DNA of 64,000 nucleotides from Thermophagus sp052400625. Lineage in GTDB: Bacteria > Bacteroidota > Bacteroidia > Bacteroidales > Marinilabiliaceae. Numbering within the stretch: position 1 is the first letter of the stretch; every line of letters begins with the position of its first letter. The notes below the pieces were generated by a model, which worked only from the letters and a program-made list of their open reading frames with translations, made no database searches and had not been told where the DNA came from. The DNA is taken from NCBI GenBank assembly GCA_052400625.1, contig JBQTGH010000009.1, one strand, 5' to 3'. Position numbers and translations under genes: made by a program. This document shows, piece by piece, positions 33,456 to 43,255 of this stretch.

Positions 33456-33900
33456 AAATTTTTCTTTTTTATTTTCGAAATTACAAAACCAAGAAAAACT
33501 CTTTTTAGTTAAACTTCATTAATTATTAAGCTCAAAGGACTTAAATATTGCTCAAGGACATTACCTTTGCTGCATGTTTTTGCAGACGATTCCTTTGGAT
33601 GCAGTCTGAAATAGCGCAAAAACCCTTCACGTTCAGTTCAACCAAAATTGATGGCGAGGTTGCAAAACGTGATACTTAAGGAAAAAAGTGAGCACGTTTC
33701 TTTTTTGGTTGAAGATCATTCAAAATTCTTCAAAAGAGACTTAATAGACACTTTGGTGCGGCCCGGCATGTACCCCCCGATCAACAGGGTTACATAAACC
33801 ATTGAGAGTGCGACATTACGTCCACTGCTCAGGGGAGCTAGAACAAACCGATCATAGAACCATCAAAAGTTTAAAATTAAGACATTTTTAAAATAATCAT
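33456..33900 (+). other. Long, structured untranslated leader (or small RNA) before the DEAD-box helicase
   Basis: No coding frame. A -7-like TACCTTTG is at 33562-33569. TTCAACCAAAA (33637-33647) can pair fully with TTTTGGTTGAA (33703-33713), or its CAACC with GGTTG (33658-33662) inside a hairpin closed by CACGTT/AACGTG (33628-33633, 33666-33671). The two pairings exclude each other. A further hairpin is possible around 33804-33830. I do not recognise a named RNA family. Confidence 0.45.
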
Positions 33901-35520
33901 ATGCAAAATTTTGTAGAAACCGGGCTTCGTCCGGAAATTCTCAAATCCCTGGAAAACATGGGATTTGAAACCCCCACCCCCATTCAGGCGAAAACCATTC
34001 CTTTCATTTTAGAATCTGAAAATGATTTAGTGGCTCTGGCACAAACCGGCACCGGGAAAACGGCAGCATTCGGTCTTCCAATACTCCACAAAATCGATCC
34101 CTCTCGATCAGAGATACAAAGCATTGTTCTTTGTCCCACCCGTGAATTGTGCCTCCAAATCACTCGTGACATCGAACAGTTCAGTACCAACCTGTCTGTT
34201 TCTGTAGTGGCTGTATATGGCGGGGAACCAATAAACCGGCAAATAAGTGCCATCAAGCGCAGTTGCCACATGGTTGTAGGCACCCCCGGACGAGTAAATG
34301 ACCTAATCAACCGTAGAACATTAAACTTATCTTCTATTCGCTTCCTGGTACTGGACGAAGCAGACGAGATGCTTAAAATGGGTTTCAAAGATGAGATGGA
34401 TGCGATTCTGGCAGAAACCCCTTCCGAGAAACAAACCCTTCTTTTCTCAGCAACCATGCCACCCGACATAGAGTCCATTGCTGGCAAAAATATGCGGAAG
34501 CCAACGAAAATAAGCGTTACCAGCTCCAATCAGACGGCCGACAATATCGAGCACCTCTATATGGTAACCTCTCCATCTGCAACTTATCAAGCCCTAAGGA
34601 GGTTTGCTGACATGCATCCCGATATTTACAGTATCATTTTTTGCAGAACAAGGCAGGAAACAAAGGATATCGCCAACAAGCTGATCGCTGATGGCTATAA
34701 TGCCGATGCACTGCATGGTGAATTATCACAGGGACAACGTGACCAGGTAATGGGACGATTCCGGAAAAAGCATCTGCAGATTTTAGTGGCAACAGACGTG
34801 GCCGCCAGAGGGCTTGATGTCAACGATCTCACCCACGTCATCCATTATCATCTTCCCGATGAGACGGAAAATTACATTCACAGAAGTGGAAGAACCGGAC
34901 GGGCAGGAAAATCTGGTACTTCCTTAGCCATTGTTGCGCCGAAAGAACAGAATAAAATAAAAATGCTGGAAAGAAAAATCAAAAAATCTTTCGAACGGAA
35001 AATGGTACCGGCCGGAATCGATGTATTTCAGACAAGACTAACAAAATATCTGGAAACCCTGGAAACTGCCAACCAAAACGGCTTTCCTATGGAACAGTAC
35101 ATGCCCCTTGTTGAAGAAAAACTGAGCCACCTGTCTAAAGAAGAAATCATCCAAGGAATTCTTTCCAAAGAGTTTGCACGGGTATACAACGATTACATCA
35201 ATGCACCGGACCTCAATTCGTCCGGAGAACGAGAAAGTTATACCAACAAGAAAGGACGAAAAAAACGAGAAAAAGGAAGACGTTTTTCAAAATTCTCTAT
35301 TAACCTGGGACGAAAAAACAACATGCGCCCCGACTTATTAATCAACCTCATCAACAGACATACCCCTGAATACAATATCCAAATCGGAAAAATTGATATT
35401 CAACCGGCCAATACCATTTTTGAGGCTGACCGTCATTACGAAAAAGAATTAATTAAAGCCTTCAAAAAAGCCAGATTTAAAGGAAATTCTTTATCTGTAC
35501 AGGCCTTTAAAAAACGATAG
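33901..35520 (+). CDS. DEAD-box RNA helicase with DbpA-type C-terminal RNA-binding domain
   Basis: 539 aa. Q motif near 25-29, motif I QTGTGKT (48-54), DEAD (152-155), SAT near 186, and HRSGRTGRAG in the second RecA domain. After a basic linker, the last 70 residues (about 465-539) match the DbpA RNA-binding fold, which in DbpA recognises 23S rRNA. A role in ribosome assembly or cold adaptation is likely. It is transcribed alone, with a roughly 330-nt leader and a terminator at 35544. Confidence 0.9.
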   Translation: MQNFVETGLRPEILKSLENMGFETPTPIQAKTIPFILESENDLVALAQTGTGKTAAFGLPILHKIDPSRSEIQSIVLCPTRELCLQITRDIEQFSTNLSVSVVAVYGGEPINRQISAIKRSCHMVVGTPGRVNDLINRRTLNLSSIRFLVLDEADEMLKMGFKDEMDAILAETPSEKQTLLFSATMPPDIESIAGKNMRKPTKISVTSSNQTADNIEHLYMVTSPSATYQALRRFADMHPDIYSIIFCRTRQETKDIANKLIADGYNADALHGELSQGQRDQVMGRFRKKHLQILVATDVAARGLDVNDLTHVIHYHLPDETENYIHRSGRTGRAGKSGTSLAIVAPKEQNKIKMLERKIKKSFERKMVPAGIDVFQTRLTKYLETLETANQNGFPMEQYMPLVEEKLSHLSKEEIIQGILSKEFARVYNDYINAPDLNSSGERESYTNKKGRKKREKGRRFSKFSINLGRKNNMRPDLLINLINRHTPEYNIQIGKIDIQPANTIFEADRHYEKELIKAFKKARFKGNSLSVQAFKKR

Positions 35521-35543
35521 CAATATTGATTCCCCAACAAAAA

Positions 35544-35580
35544 AGAGGGTCGCTCATCTTCAATGAACGACCCTCTATTA
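35544..35580 (+). terminator. Terminator after the DEAD-box helicase
   Basis: AGAGGGTCG (35544-35552) and CGACCCTCT (35568-35576) form a perfect 9-bp stem, with an inner TCAT/ATGA extension. The trailing T tract is short. The remaining 270 bases to the next gene show nothing recognisable. Confidence 0.65.
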
Positions 35581-35846
35581 ACCAAACCTAACCCTAAACT
35601 ATGAGAAAACTTATTCCAATATAAACAAAGCTTGTGCCGAAGTCAACTAAAACTATGTTAAAAATTCAGTTATTATTCTTATCGCCTCAGGCCATTAATT
35701 CTATTTAACAAAAATATAATTTCCACCTCTTTATTTCCTCCTCACGCACTCCATAACCGCCCCTATAATGATCGGGCAAAGATAAGATGAATTCTCATTC
35801 TCAAAGATCAATATCAGTTAAACTAAGTTAAAGCCAGGCATCTCCC

Positions 35847-37379
35847 TTAAAACCTGTAACTAAAGGCAATACTTAGATTTTCCTTAAACTGAATCTTGTC
35901 CGATTCGTTGCTATAGTATCTCAAATAAGTTCCAATTCTGGTACTGAGAAAAATATTGATTTTCATATCCAATATCAATTCCCACTCCCCTTGAATTTGA
36001 TTATCTCTCCCCATATATTCATAGAAAAAATCAAATTTGGAGGCAAGATTAAAGTCTTTGGCAAACGCCCATTTAAAGTTATTCACAACAGAAGCTCCCC
36101 CCATATTGTCACTTTTCTTATCGGCCGGAATATTATATTTGGTCTGATCAAACTTGGCAGTATCGGCCACATAAGTGAGCTTGGATGTAAAAGGCAATAA
36201 CATCAAGGTAAAATTCTTTTCCTTATAATCCATCCCTAACGCCATGGTCAAATAAGCAGGTGCCAAAAATCCGGAAATAGGCGTTTCCTTTTCGGTATCA
36301 TTCTTATTATATCCGTTAAAAAACTGCGTTTTAAAATTAAAAAGACCACTATAGTACCATTTTTTACTAGCACTTAATCCATATTTTGTGTTAAGTTCTA
36401 TTAAATCATCATTCACTCTGGTTTTCCGTTCTTCAGAGCTCAGAATACCGAGTTTATGGATGGCATAACTCTCCCATTCAACATTATCGATTTTATATTT
36501 GGCATTGACCCTCAAATCACTAAGCAATGTAATGGCATTCTCTCCTCCCTTGGCCCAATTCTCGAGATAAGCCTGAGAAAACTGAATATTCTCTGTTCCC
36601 CCATAGGTCCATCGACGGACCACCCCGGTTCGTTTTTCCATTACGCGTCTGGTATTTAAGTCCTCATAGTTTAAAAGCCGGCTTATTTCATCATGTGCAC
36701 TCCGCTTTTCGATCCAACCTTCACCGAATGAAATTTTGGGCGGATCAGGAATACTATCCCATATTTCTTCTGTAAAATAGGGATATTCAACCAAAAACTT
36801 ATTCATAATATCGATCCCGGGTGAAGACTCATTCACCCTCAATAAAGTATCAGCCCCAGCGGGATGCTTTAGAAAATTCTGGTACTTGTCCAATTGGGTA
36901 GTATCAAACATTGAAGGATAGTCATATACTGGCGGATACTCAACACCCTTATACATTAGCGATAATGCAAACGGATTATAATCGCTTGTGACCTTCTTCC
37001 GATCCAACAATTTCAAAAGATTGAAATCATCAAAAAAATCGGTGGTCCGGATTAAATGATTTAAGAATTCCTGAAAAAGCACTCTTGAACCAATAAATCG
37101 ACTGTAATAATCAATCGTCTCAAATTGGATTCTGCCAAAAGAAAAAACATGAGACTCTTGTAATGGCAAATTATTTTTAAGATGGCTTTGCCAATTAACA
37201 CTTTCAGATTCTTCTTTATCGGTATTCAATATGGTGGAATAAGTTTTATTTTGATCCTGTGATCCAGGACGGATAAATTCAATAACTTCCTGACTTTGAA
37301 TTCGGGAAGAAGTTGACATCAAAAAAAAACAGACTAAAAAACAAAAAAGAATTAGTTTTTTCCCCATAATAGCCACCAT
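35847..37379 (-). CDS. DUF3078 outer-membrane beta-barrel protein
   Basis: 510 aa including a signal peptide (MGKKLILFCFLVCFF, cleavage near SRIQSQ). Met5 may be the true start. The C-terminal 270 residues match DUF3078, with WTYGGTENIQFSQAYLENWAKGG followed by alternating hydrophobic strands and a terminal Phe (AFSYRF), typical of barrels exported by the Bam machinery. Function is unknown. No partner gene is adjacent. Confidence 0.82.
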   Translation of the reverse strand: MVAIMGKKLILFCFLVCFFLMSTSSRIQSQEVIEFIRPGSQDQNKTYSTILNTDKEESESVNWQSHLKNNLPLQESHVFSFGRIQFETIDYYSRFIGSRVLFQEFLNHLIRTTDFFDDFNLLKLLDRKKVTSDYNPFALSLMYKGVEYPPVYDYPSMFDTTQLDKYQNFLKHPAGADTLLRVNESSPGIDIMNKFLVEYPYFTEEIWDSIPDPPKISFGEGWIEKRSAHDEISRLLNYEDLNTRRVMEKRTGVVRRWTYGGTENIQFSQAYLENWAKGGENAITLLSDLRVNAKYKIDNVEWESYAIHKLGILSSEERKTRVNDDLIELNTKYGLSASKKWYYSGLFNFKTQFFNGYNKNDTEKETPISGFLAPAYLTMALGMDYKEKNFTLMLLPFTSKLTYVADTAKFDQTKYNIPADKKSDNMGGASVVNNFKWAFAKDFNLASKFDFFYEYMGRDNQIQGEWELILDMKINIFLSTRIGTYLRYYSNESDKIQFKENLSIAFSYRF

Positions 37380-37648
37380 TTGATCAACAAAAGTAAGTGT
37401 TTTTGTACACTTTTCGAAAAGTGAAAACCATAATGCTTTTGAAAACCTTCTTCAAACGTTTTTCTTCTTCATTATAAAATAGTTTCGACTAGTTGACCAT
37501 TAAGAAAACATCGGTACCGTACTTACTCATGATGACAGCGCCGGAGGAAAGATCCAAACCAGAGGTCTTGTAACCGGCAGAGCAAATTCATTTTCCGGTT
37601 TTTGCCAATTTTGGCCCATTCATTCCTTCGCACAACATTTATTTTGCA

Positions 37649-37656
37649 TAGCTTTG
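37649..37656 (+). promoter_or_regulatory. -7 box for the MATE gene
   Basis: TAGCTTTG fits TAnnTTTG. It overlaps the TTG at 37654 that would otherwise extend the coding frame, so translation must start downstream, at ATG 37681. Confidence 0.55.
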
Positions 37657-37680
37657 CAAACGGCTAAAGACAAAATATTA

Positions 37681-39009
37681 ATGAAAGATCTGACATATGG
37701 TCGTGAAGGCCAATTAATATTTAAGTTTGCCATACCAATGGTAATTGGAAACATCTTTCAGCAATTATACAATATAGTTGATTCCATCATTGTGGGCAGG
37801 ATTTTAGGGGATCAAGCACTGGCAGCTGTAGGTGCTTCATTTCCCATTTTTTATACGTTAATTGCCTTCGTAATCGGCATTGGAAGTGGAGCAACTGTAG
37901 TTATTGGTCAGTATTTTGGTGCGAAGAATTATCACAATGTAAAAAAAGCTATTGGTACGTTATTCGTTTTTATATTTATCGCGTCAATCGTATTATCAAT
38001 TTCAGGAATTCTATTCGCAGAAGAAATATTTACCTTATTGAGTGTGGGGGAAGATGTAATGCCTGAAGCTGTGAGCTATTTTTCCGTTTACATGTCGGGA
38101 TTACTTATCTATTTTGCCTTAAACAGTACTGCCTCAGTTTTACGAGGCCTCGGAGACAGCCGAACCCCATTGCTATTTTTCAGCATTGCTACCATCGCAA
38201 ACATCCTATTGGATTTACTATTTATTCTTGTATTCCACTGGGGTATAGAAGGCGCGGCATTTGCCACTATTGTAGCACAGGGTGGCACCTTTTTAGCGGC
38301 AACATTTATCCTAAACCGACGTCAACATCTTCTTCAATTCAATCGCAAATCCCTGGTATTCGACCGGGCTATTTTCAAAAAAAGTATTGCAATAGGTCTC
38401 CCCACCGGGTTCCAGCAAGCTTTTGTGGCGTTGGGCATGATGGCTCTAATCAGAATAATTAACAATTTTGAGACCCCTGTTTTGGCCGCTTATACTGCAG
38501 CTAGTCGCATAGATGCACTGGCATCCATGCCGGCCATGAATTTGGCATCGGCGCTTTCCGCTTTTGTGGGTCAGAATATGGGGGCCGGAAAAATCTTAAG
38601 AATCCGAAAAGGATTACGAGCCACCCTATTAATGTCGTGGGCAATCAGCCTGGCTGTTATGTTTATAGTAATCATGCAAGGAAAAAACCTCATGTCGCTC
38701 TTCACAACTAGTGCGGAAGTCATTGAATATGGAAGGAATTACCTGCTAATTGTCAGTTCATTTTATCCGGTTTTTGCAACGATGTTCACTATGCATGGCG
38801 CACTCAGAGGTGCTGGTGATACGCTTATTCCAATGTTTATCACACTCATATCACTTTGGTTAATCCGGATTCCTTTGGCAGCCTGGTTCTCCGGACAAAT
38901 AGGACCCTCCGGCATTTGGTGGGCCATCCCTTGTGGGTGGATCATCGGACTCATTGGTTCATTGATCTACTACCTGACGGGAAGATGGAAAAATAAGAAG
39001 GTGGTTTAA
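37681..39009 (+). CDS. MATE-family multidrug/sodium efflux transporter
   Basis: 442 aa from ATG 37681. The TTG nine codons earlier lies inside the promoter. Twelve hydrophobic segments in two related halves, with PMVIGNIFQQLYNIVDSIIVGR at the start and the matching GLPTGFQQAFVALG midway, are typical of MATE exporters. These expel cationic drugs using Na+ or H+ gradients. Substrate unknown. Confidence 0.9.
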   Translation: MKDLTYGREGQLIFKFAIPMVIGNIFQQLYNIVDSIIVGRILGDQALAAVGASFPIFYTLIAFVIGIGSGATVVIGQYFGAKNYHNVKKAIGTLFVFIFIASIVLSISGILFAEEIFTLLSVGEDVMPEAVSYFSVYMSGLLIYFALNSTASVLRGLGDSRTPLLFFSIATIANILLDLLFILVFHWGIEGAAFATIVAQGGTFLAATFILNRRQHLLQFNRKSLVFDRAIFKKSIAIGLPTGFQQAFVALGMMALIRIINNFETPVLAAYTAASRIDALASMPAMNLASALSAFVGQNMGAGKILRIRKGLRATLLMSWAISLAVMFIVIMQGKNLMSLFTTSAEVIEYGRNYLLIVSSFYPVFATMFTMHGALRGAGDTLIPMFITLISLWLIRIPLAAWFSGQIGPSGIWWAIPCGWIIGLIGSLIYYLTGRWKNKKVV

Positions 39010-39155
39010 GCCCATCATAACAACCTCATTACATTACAAATAGAATCACAGCAACCAAGTCAAAATAGCATTTTCGACCGAACATGTCTGTTTCTGTTTC
39101 TAACTTCAGAAGTTTTGAAAAACTGACATTGCAAGGCGTAGAAATCAAGCTCACT

Positions 39156-40049
39156 TTATTCGGTAAACTTCAATATTTTCAAGCTTTCTTTAAAAGTCTT
39201 TATGGAAGAAATAGAGGTAAAACCATTTGGAAGGTAAGGTTGCAATTCTTTCACCTGTTTACCGCTAACCAGAAAAGGAATCCCCACAAAAGCTTTGCTC
39301 AATTTCAGCAAAAGAGTCTGCAATTCATTTTTTTCACGGGCAGTCACGAAGGAAGTAAAAAAGGCATCAGCAGGTCTGATTTGATGGATAACGCTCAAAT
39401 CGTCCATCGGTACGGATGCACCCAGATATACCACATTCAAGCCCTCTTTTCGCGCAATAAAGCTATAGAACAGAATACCAAGTTCATGATTTTCTCCTTC
39501 AGGAAGAAAAAAGACAATACGAGGCCCTTTTGCCACAAGACTTTGCATCTCATTGTCGATCGCCACAATCATTTTTTGGCGAATTAAATTGGAAATAAAA
39601 TGTTCCTGTGCCGGATTTATAGTTCCTGTTTGCCACAACATTCCAATTCGTTCAAGAAAAGGAAATAATACTTGTTCAACTGTAGCCTCAAACCCCAATT
39701 TTATAACCGCACTTGATAAAACATTAGCAAATTTTTTCTCGTCCAGCTCCAACATTGACACCATTAAACTTTCAATCTGAATATCATTATTCCTTGAATC
39801 CAGACAAAGATCCAACACCCTATCTCGAAGCTGCTTATCATCCAGGCTGGCGATATTTGAAATCTTATAACCTTTTTGATTTAAGATCGAAATATTGAGC
39901 AGCTTTTTCAGATCGGCATCTGAATAATACCTAATATTAGTAGAAGTCCTATTTGGATGGATGAGCCCGTAACGACGCTCCCATATTCTAATAGTATGAG
40001 CTTTTATTCCTGAAATATTTTCCAGGTCTTTAATGGAATAAACAGCCAT
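39156..40049 (-). CDS. MerR-family regulator with cobalamin-binding domain (CarH/LitR-like)
   Basis: 297 aa. MerR HTH at 1-70 (HTIRIWERRYGL). Residues 90-170 form the helical B12-capping region with the diagnostic W-x9-EH (Trp139, Glu149, His150). The Rossmann part has PEGENHELG with His188 in the position of the lower axial ligand. These are the features of CarH/LitR photoreceptors that use adenosylcobalamin to sense light. No carotenoid, photolyase or other typical target gene is adjacent, so its regulon lies elsewhere. It converges with the MATE gene. Confidence 0.85.
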   Translation of the reverse strand: MAVYSIKDLENISGIKAHTIRIWERRYGLIHPNRTSTNIRYYSDADLKKLLNISILNQKGYKISNIASLDDKQLRDRVLDLCLDSRNNDIQIESLMVSMLELDEKKFANVLSSAVIKLGFEATVEQVLFPFLERIGMLWQTGTINPAQEHFISNLIRQKMIVAIDNEMQSLVAKGPRIVFFLPEGENHELGILFYSFIARKEGLNVVYLGASVPMDDLSVIHQIRPADAFFTSFVTAREKNELQTLLLKLSKAFVGIPFLVSGKQVKELQPYLPNGFTSISSIKTFKESLKILKFTE

Positions 40050-40189
40050 ATTTTTACAAATTATAAAATGAGCCCAACAAAATATTGTTTAATCTGGACG
40101 CAAAAGAAAACAACAATGATAAAGGGGACAACTGTTGAACTGTTCACGTTCTTCAGGAAGCCCCTTTGTCCTATTTCAATCGACCTTTA

Positions 40190-41533
40190 TTAGGGAACGA
40201 TAACTTTATCAATAACATGTACGACGCCATTAGTCCCTTTTATATCCGCCAAAACAACATTAATATCGTCATCGATTACGACGCCATTATCGACATTAAT
40301 AGACAACATCTTCTCAGCATTAAGCGTTTGAATGGTCCCGTTCGATAAATCTTCTGACAAATAAAGACCGCTAATAACGTGTGAAAGTAGCACCGCTTCA
40401 AGAGTGGTCTCATCAATCTCACTTAACCCAGAAACATCTAATGCTTCAAATAACGCTTCAAAAGCAGCATTGGTTGGTGCAAATATAGTGAAGGGTCCTT
40501 CAGCACTTAAGGCTTCCACTAAGTCTGCCTTTACCAAAGCTTCAACCAGATAAGAAAAATCTGAATTGTCCAGAGCTAAATCTACAAGTGCAGGAGGAAT
40601 CAATACTTCATCAATAGCATGAATAATTCCATTGGTCGCAACTACATCCGTAACTATGACATTACTATTCCCATTAAGAATAACAGTTTCCCCAACACTA
40701 ACCTGCAGGCTCACGGTCTCATCCCCCACCTGACTAAGGGTCGAAAGATAACCGGACACCAGTTCCGACGAGCCAGTAAATCCATTTAAGACATGATAAA
40801 GCAAAATGGGTGTTAAATCTTCTGCAGACAGATCATCCAAAGTAAAGCCCAGATTTGTAAACAACTCAACAAAAGCAGCATCAACAGGTGCAAACACCGT
40901 AAAACTTAAGGCTTCATTATTAAGCGTTTCAGTCAATCCGGCTTTGGTTACGATTTGATCCAGGATGGAAAAAGCACTATTAACGGCAGCATGCCCCGAT
41001 AGTGATAATGGCAAAAGCACTTTATCCACAACATGAATGACTCCATTGTCCGCCATTATATCTGTAGTAGTTATGGTGGCACGGCTGTTAATCATTTCCT
41101 CATCCATATTCACATACATAGATAAAGTATAATTTTCTTCGGGACCGTTAGCCTTTGTACTGTAGTATCCTGTTTGTACTTCAGCTGCGACTGCTTCACC
41201 ATCCAAAACATGATATAAAAGTACACTGGTAAGAGTCGCCGTTGGGATATCTTCCAACTCTTCGTAACCCAACTCGGTCAACAAACTCTCGAAAGCATTA
41301 TTGGTGGGAGCAAACACCGTATACTCAGCGGTCTTATCGGCCAGGACATCATCCAAACCCGTCAAGACCAACGCATCTACCAACACAGAAAAATCATCAT
41401 CGGAAGAGGCTACATCCACAATAGTATTACTCTTAACTGGGATTATATCTTTTTTGTCATCATCTTTGTCGCATGATGCAACCATTAACACCCCAATTAA
41501 TAAAATCAACATTCTTAAACTCAACTTTTTCAT
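40190..41533 (-). CDS. Lipoprotein with three fasciclin (FAS1) domains
   Basis: 447 aa. Signal peptide with lipobox VASC (Cys21) followed by DKDDDKKD. Three FAS1 repeats (about 40-170, 178-305, 312-447) each contain the TVFAPTNNAF-type first motif and a GVIHVIDKVLLP-type second motif. FAS1 domains mediate adhesion. Surface anchoring is inferred from the lipobox and Asp/Lys tail. Monocistronic. Confidence 0.9.
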   Translation of the reverse strand: MKKLSLRMLILLIGVLMVASCDKDDDKKDIIPVKSNTIVDVASSDDDFSVLVDALVLTGLDDVLADKTAEYTVFAPTNNAFESLLTELGYEELEDIPTATLTSVLLYHVLDGEAVAAEVQTGYYSTKANGPEENYTLSMYVNMDEEMINSRATITTTDIMADNGVIHVVDKVLLPLSLSGHAAVNSAFSILDQIVTKAGLTETLNNEALSFTVFAPVDAAFVELFTNLGFTLDDLSAEDLTPILLYHVLNGFTGSSELVSGYLSTLSQVGDETVSLQVSVGETVILNGNSNVIVTDVVATNGIIHAIDEVLIPPALVDLALDNSDFSYLVEALVKADLVEALSAEGPFTIFAPTNAAFEALFEALDVSGLSEIDETTLEAVLLSHVISGLYLSEDLSNGTIQTLNAEKMLSINVDNGVVIDDDINVVLADIKGTNGVVHVIDKVIVP

Positions 41534-41720
41534 GGCCCTTGGTTTTAATTTAATTAATTTAGACTAAACACAAATAATAAACAGAGAGAACAATATTTTG
41601 TTCATTTTTTTTTAAAATATATTAGTCAATCCTGGATTTAAAAGAATCATTCCAAGAAAGGATATCAGGCCAAATCCTAAAATATCGAAGGCCAATAAAA
41701 CTTTATTGCTAGTTAATAGC

Positions 41721-41728
41721 TAACTTTG
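41721..41728 (+). promoter_or_regulatory. -7 box for the yicC-gmk-nadD operon
   Basis: TAACTTTG fits TAnnTTTG, 32 bases before the yicC start. No clear -33 element at the expected distance. Confidence 0.5.
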
Positions 41729-41760
41729 CATGCCTAAACATCAATCAATAATTTATTTCA

Positions 41761-42636
41761 ATGATAAAGTCCATGACAGGTTTTGGGAAGGCTGTTTGCC
41801 AACTCCCAACCAAACGTATAATAATAGAAATCAAAGCATTAAACAGCAAACAACTGGACGTCAACATCCGTATTCCGAATCACTATAAGGAAAAAGAGCT
41901 TGCCCTCAGAAGCATTATTGGTCAAACATTAAGAAGAGGAAAAATCGATATCACGTTTAATGTGGAATCGATGATGCCGGATAAAATTTCACAAATTAAT
42001 GAAGATGTCATCCGGGCGTATCACAGCCAGCTTAAATCTGTTGCGAAAAACCTAGGCATCAACGACAATACAGATTTTTTACGTATTATCATGCCTTTGC
42101 CCGACACCATGAAATCGGCTCAGCCGGAACTTGATGATGAAGAATGGATTGCTGTTCAAAAAAGTTTTCAACAGGCAATTGAGCAATTGGATGAGTTCAG
42201 AATACAGGAAGGTGAAGCCATGTTGAAAGATGTAAAGCACCACAACCAAAGCATTAGGAAGCTGCTTGATGAAGTTGCAACCTTTGAAAAACAAAGAGCA
42301 GAAAAGATAAAAAACAGGATTAAAGAAAATCTGGAGAATTTGAAGCTCAACGGTAGTGTAGATGAAAACCGCTTTGAGCAGGAGCTCATTTATTATCTCG
42401 AAAAATTAGACATATCAGAAGAAAAAACCAGGCTTAAAAATCACATTAACTATTTTAATGAAACCTTAGAAGAAGTAGGTCCTGTTGGCAAAAAGCTGGG
42501 GTTCATTTCGCAGGAAATGGGAAGAGAGATCAACACCCTCGGCTCCAAAGCCAGCGATTCGGAAATTCAACGAATTGTTGTCAAGATGAAAGATGAACTG
42601 GAAAAGATAAAGGAACAAATTCTCAACATTTTGTAA
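41761..42636 (+). CDS. YicC/YloC-family endoribonuclease
   Basis: 291 aa. It opens MIKSMTGFGKA and ends EKIKEQILNIL, both typical of YicC. The C-terminal EMGREINTLGSKASD stretch is the conserved core. Family members are stress-related endoribonucleases that can cut small RNAs. It stands upstream of gmk with a 35-nt gap, a common bacterial arrangement. Confidence 0.92.
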   Translation: MIKSMTGFGKAVCQLPTKRIIIEIKALNSKQLDVNIRIPNHYKEKELALRSIIGQTLRRGKIDITFNVESMMPDKISQINEDVIRAYHSQLKSVAKNLGINDNTDFLRIIMPLPDTMKSAQPELDDEEWIAVQKSFQQAIEQLDEFRIQEGEAMLKDVKHHNQSIRKLLDEVATFEKQRAEKIKNRIKENLENLKLNGSVDENRFEQELIYYLEKLDISEEKTRLKNHINYFNETLEEVGPVGKKLGFISQEMGREINTLGSKASDSEIQRIVVKMKDELEKIKEQILNIL

Positions 42637-42671
42637 ATTTAACCCAAGCTACTTTCTAGATTAATCAATGG

Positions 42672-43247
42672 ATGCTTATGGCAGGAAAAATCATCATATT
42701 CTCAGCTCCCTCAGGTTCCGGTAAAACAACGATTGTTCGTCAACTAATGCAAAAGATACCCAGGCTTTCTTTTTCCATTTCAGCGACCAATCGCCCCCCA
42801 AGAAAAAATGAAAAAGACGGCGTAGATTACTATTTTTTACCTACCGAACAATTCCGAAAGAAAATTAACAATGGTGAATTTCTTGAATGGGAAGAAGTTT
42901 ATCAGGGTACTTATTACGGAACACTAAAAAGCGAAATAGACCGAATAAATGCAGAAGGAAAAGTGGCGGTCCTTGATGTAGATGTGGTGGGAGGAACCAA
43001 CATCAAAAAGCAATATGGACAAGAAGCTCTGGCTATTTTTATTAAGCCACCGTCATTGCATGAGTTGGAAAAACGATTAAAAAACCGGGATACAGACAGC
43101 ATCGCTATCATCCAGAAACGTTTGGCAAAAGCAGAAAAAGAACTTGGCTATGCACGTTTTTTCGATCAAATTATCGTAAACGATCAACTAGAAGTAGCCT
43201 ATGAAGAAGCTGAAATGCTGGTGAATAAATTTATTTCACTCAAATAG
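42672..43247 (+). CDS. gmk: Guanylate kinase
   Basis: 191 aa; the ATG two codons downstream (42678, MAGKIIIFSAPSGSGKTT) may be the real start. It has the P-loop SGSGKT and the GMP-binding TNRPPRKNEKDGVDYYF segment. It converts GMP to GDP. nadD follows after 8 nt. Confidence 0.95.
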   Translation: MLMAGKIIIFSAPSGSGKTTIVRQLMQKIPRLSFSISATNRPPRKNEKDGVDYYFLPTEQFRKKINNGEFLEWEEVYQGTYYGTLKSEIDRINAEGKVAVLDVDVVGGTNIKKQYGQEALAIFIKPPSLHELEKRLKNRDTDSIAIIQKRLAKAEKELGYARFFDQIIVNDQLEVAYEEAEMLVNKFISLK

Positions 43248-43255
43248 AACAATAG

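Noticed and set aside
33456..33900. Known riboswitch, 6S RNA, SRP RNA or tmRNA in the helicase leader
   Set aside because: I could not find the defining conserved segments of any of these; only generic pairing is visible.
37654..37680. TTG start for the MATE transporter
   Set aside because: It lies inside the TAGCTTTG promoter box, so the message would not contain it.
39084..39587. 167-codon plus-strand frame
   Set aside because: Antisense to the B12-binding MerR gene, which has clear conserved motifs.
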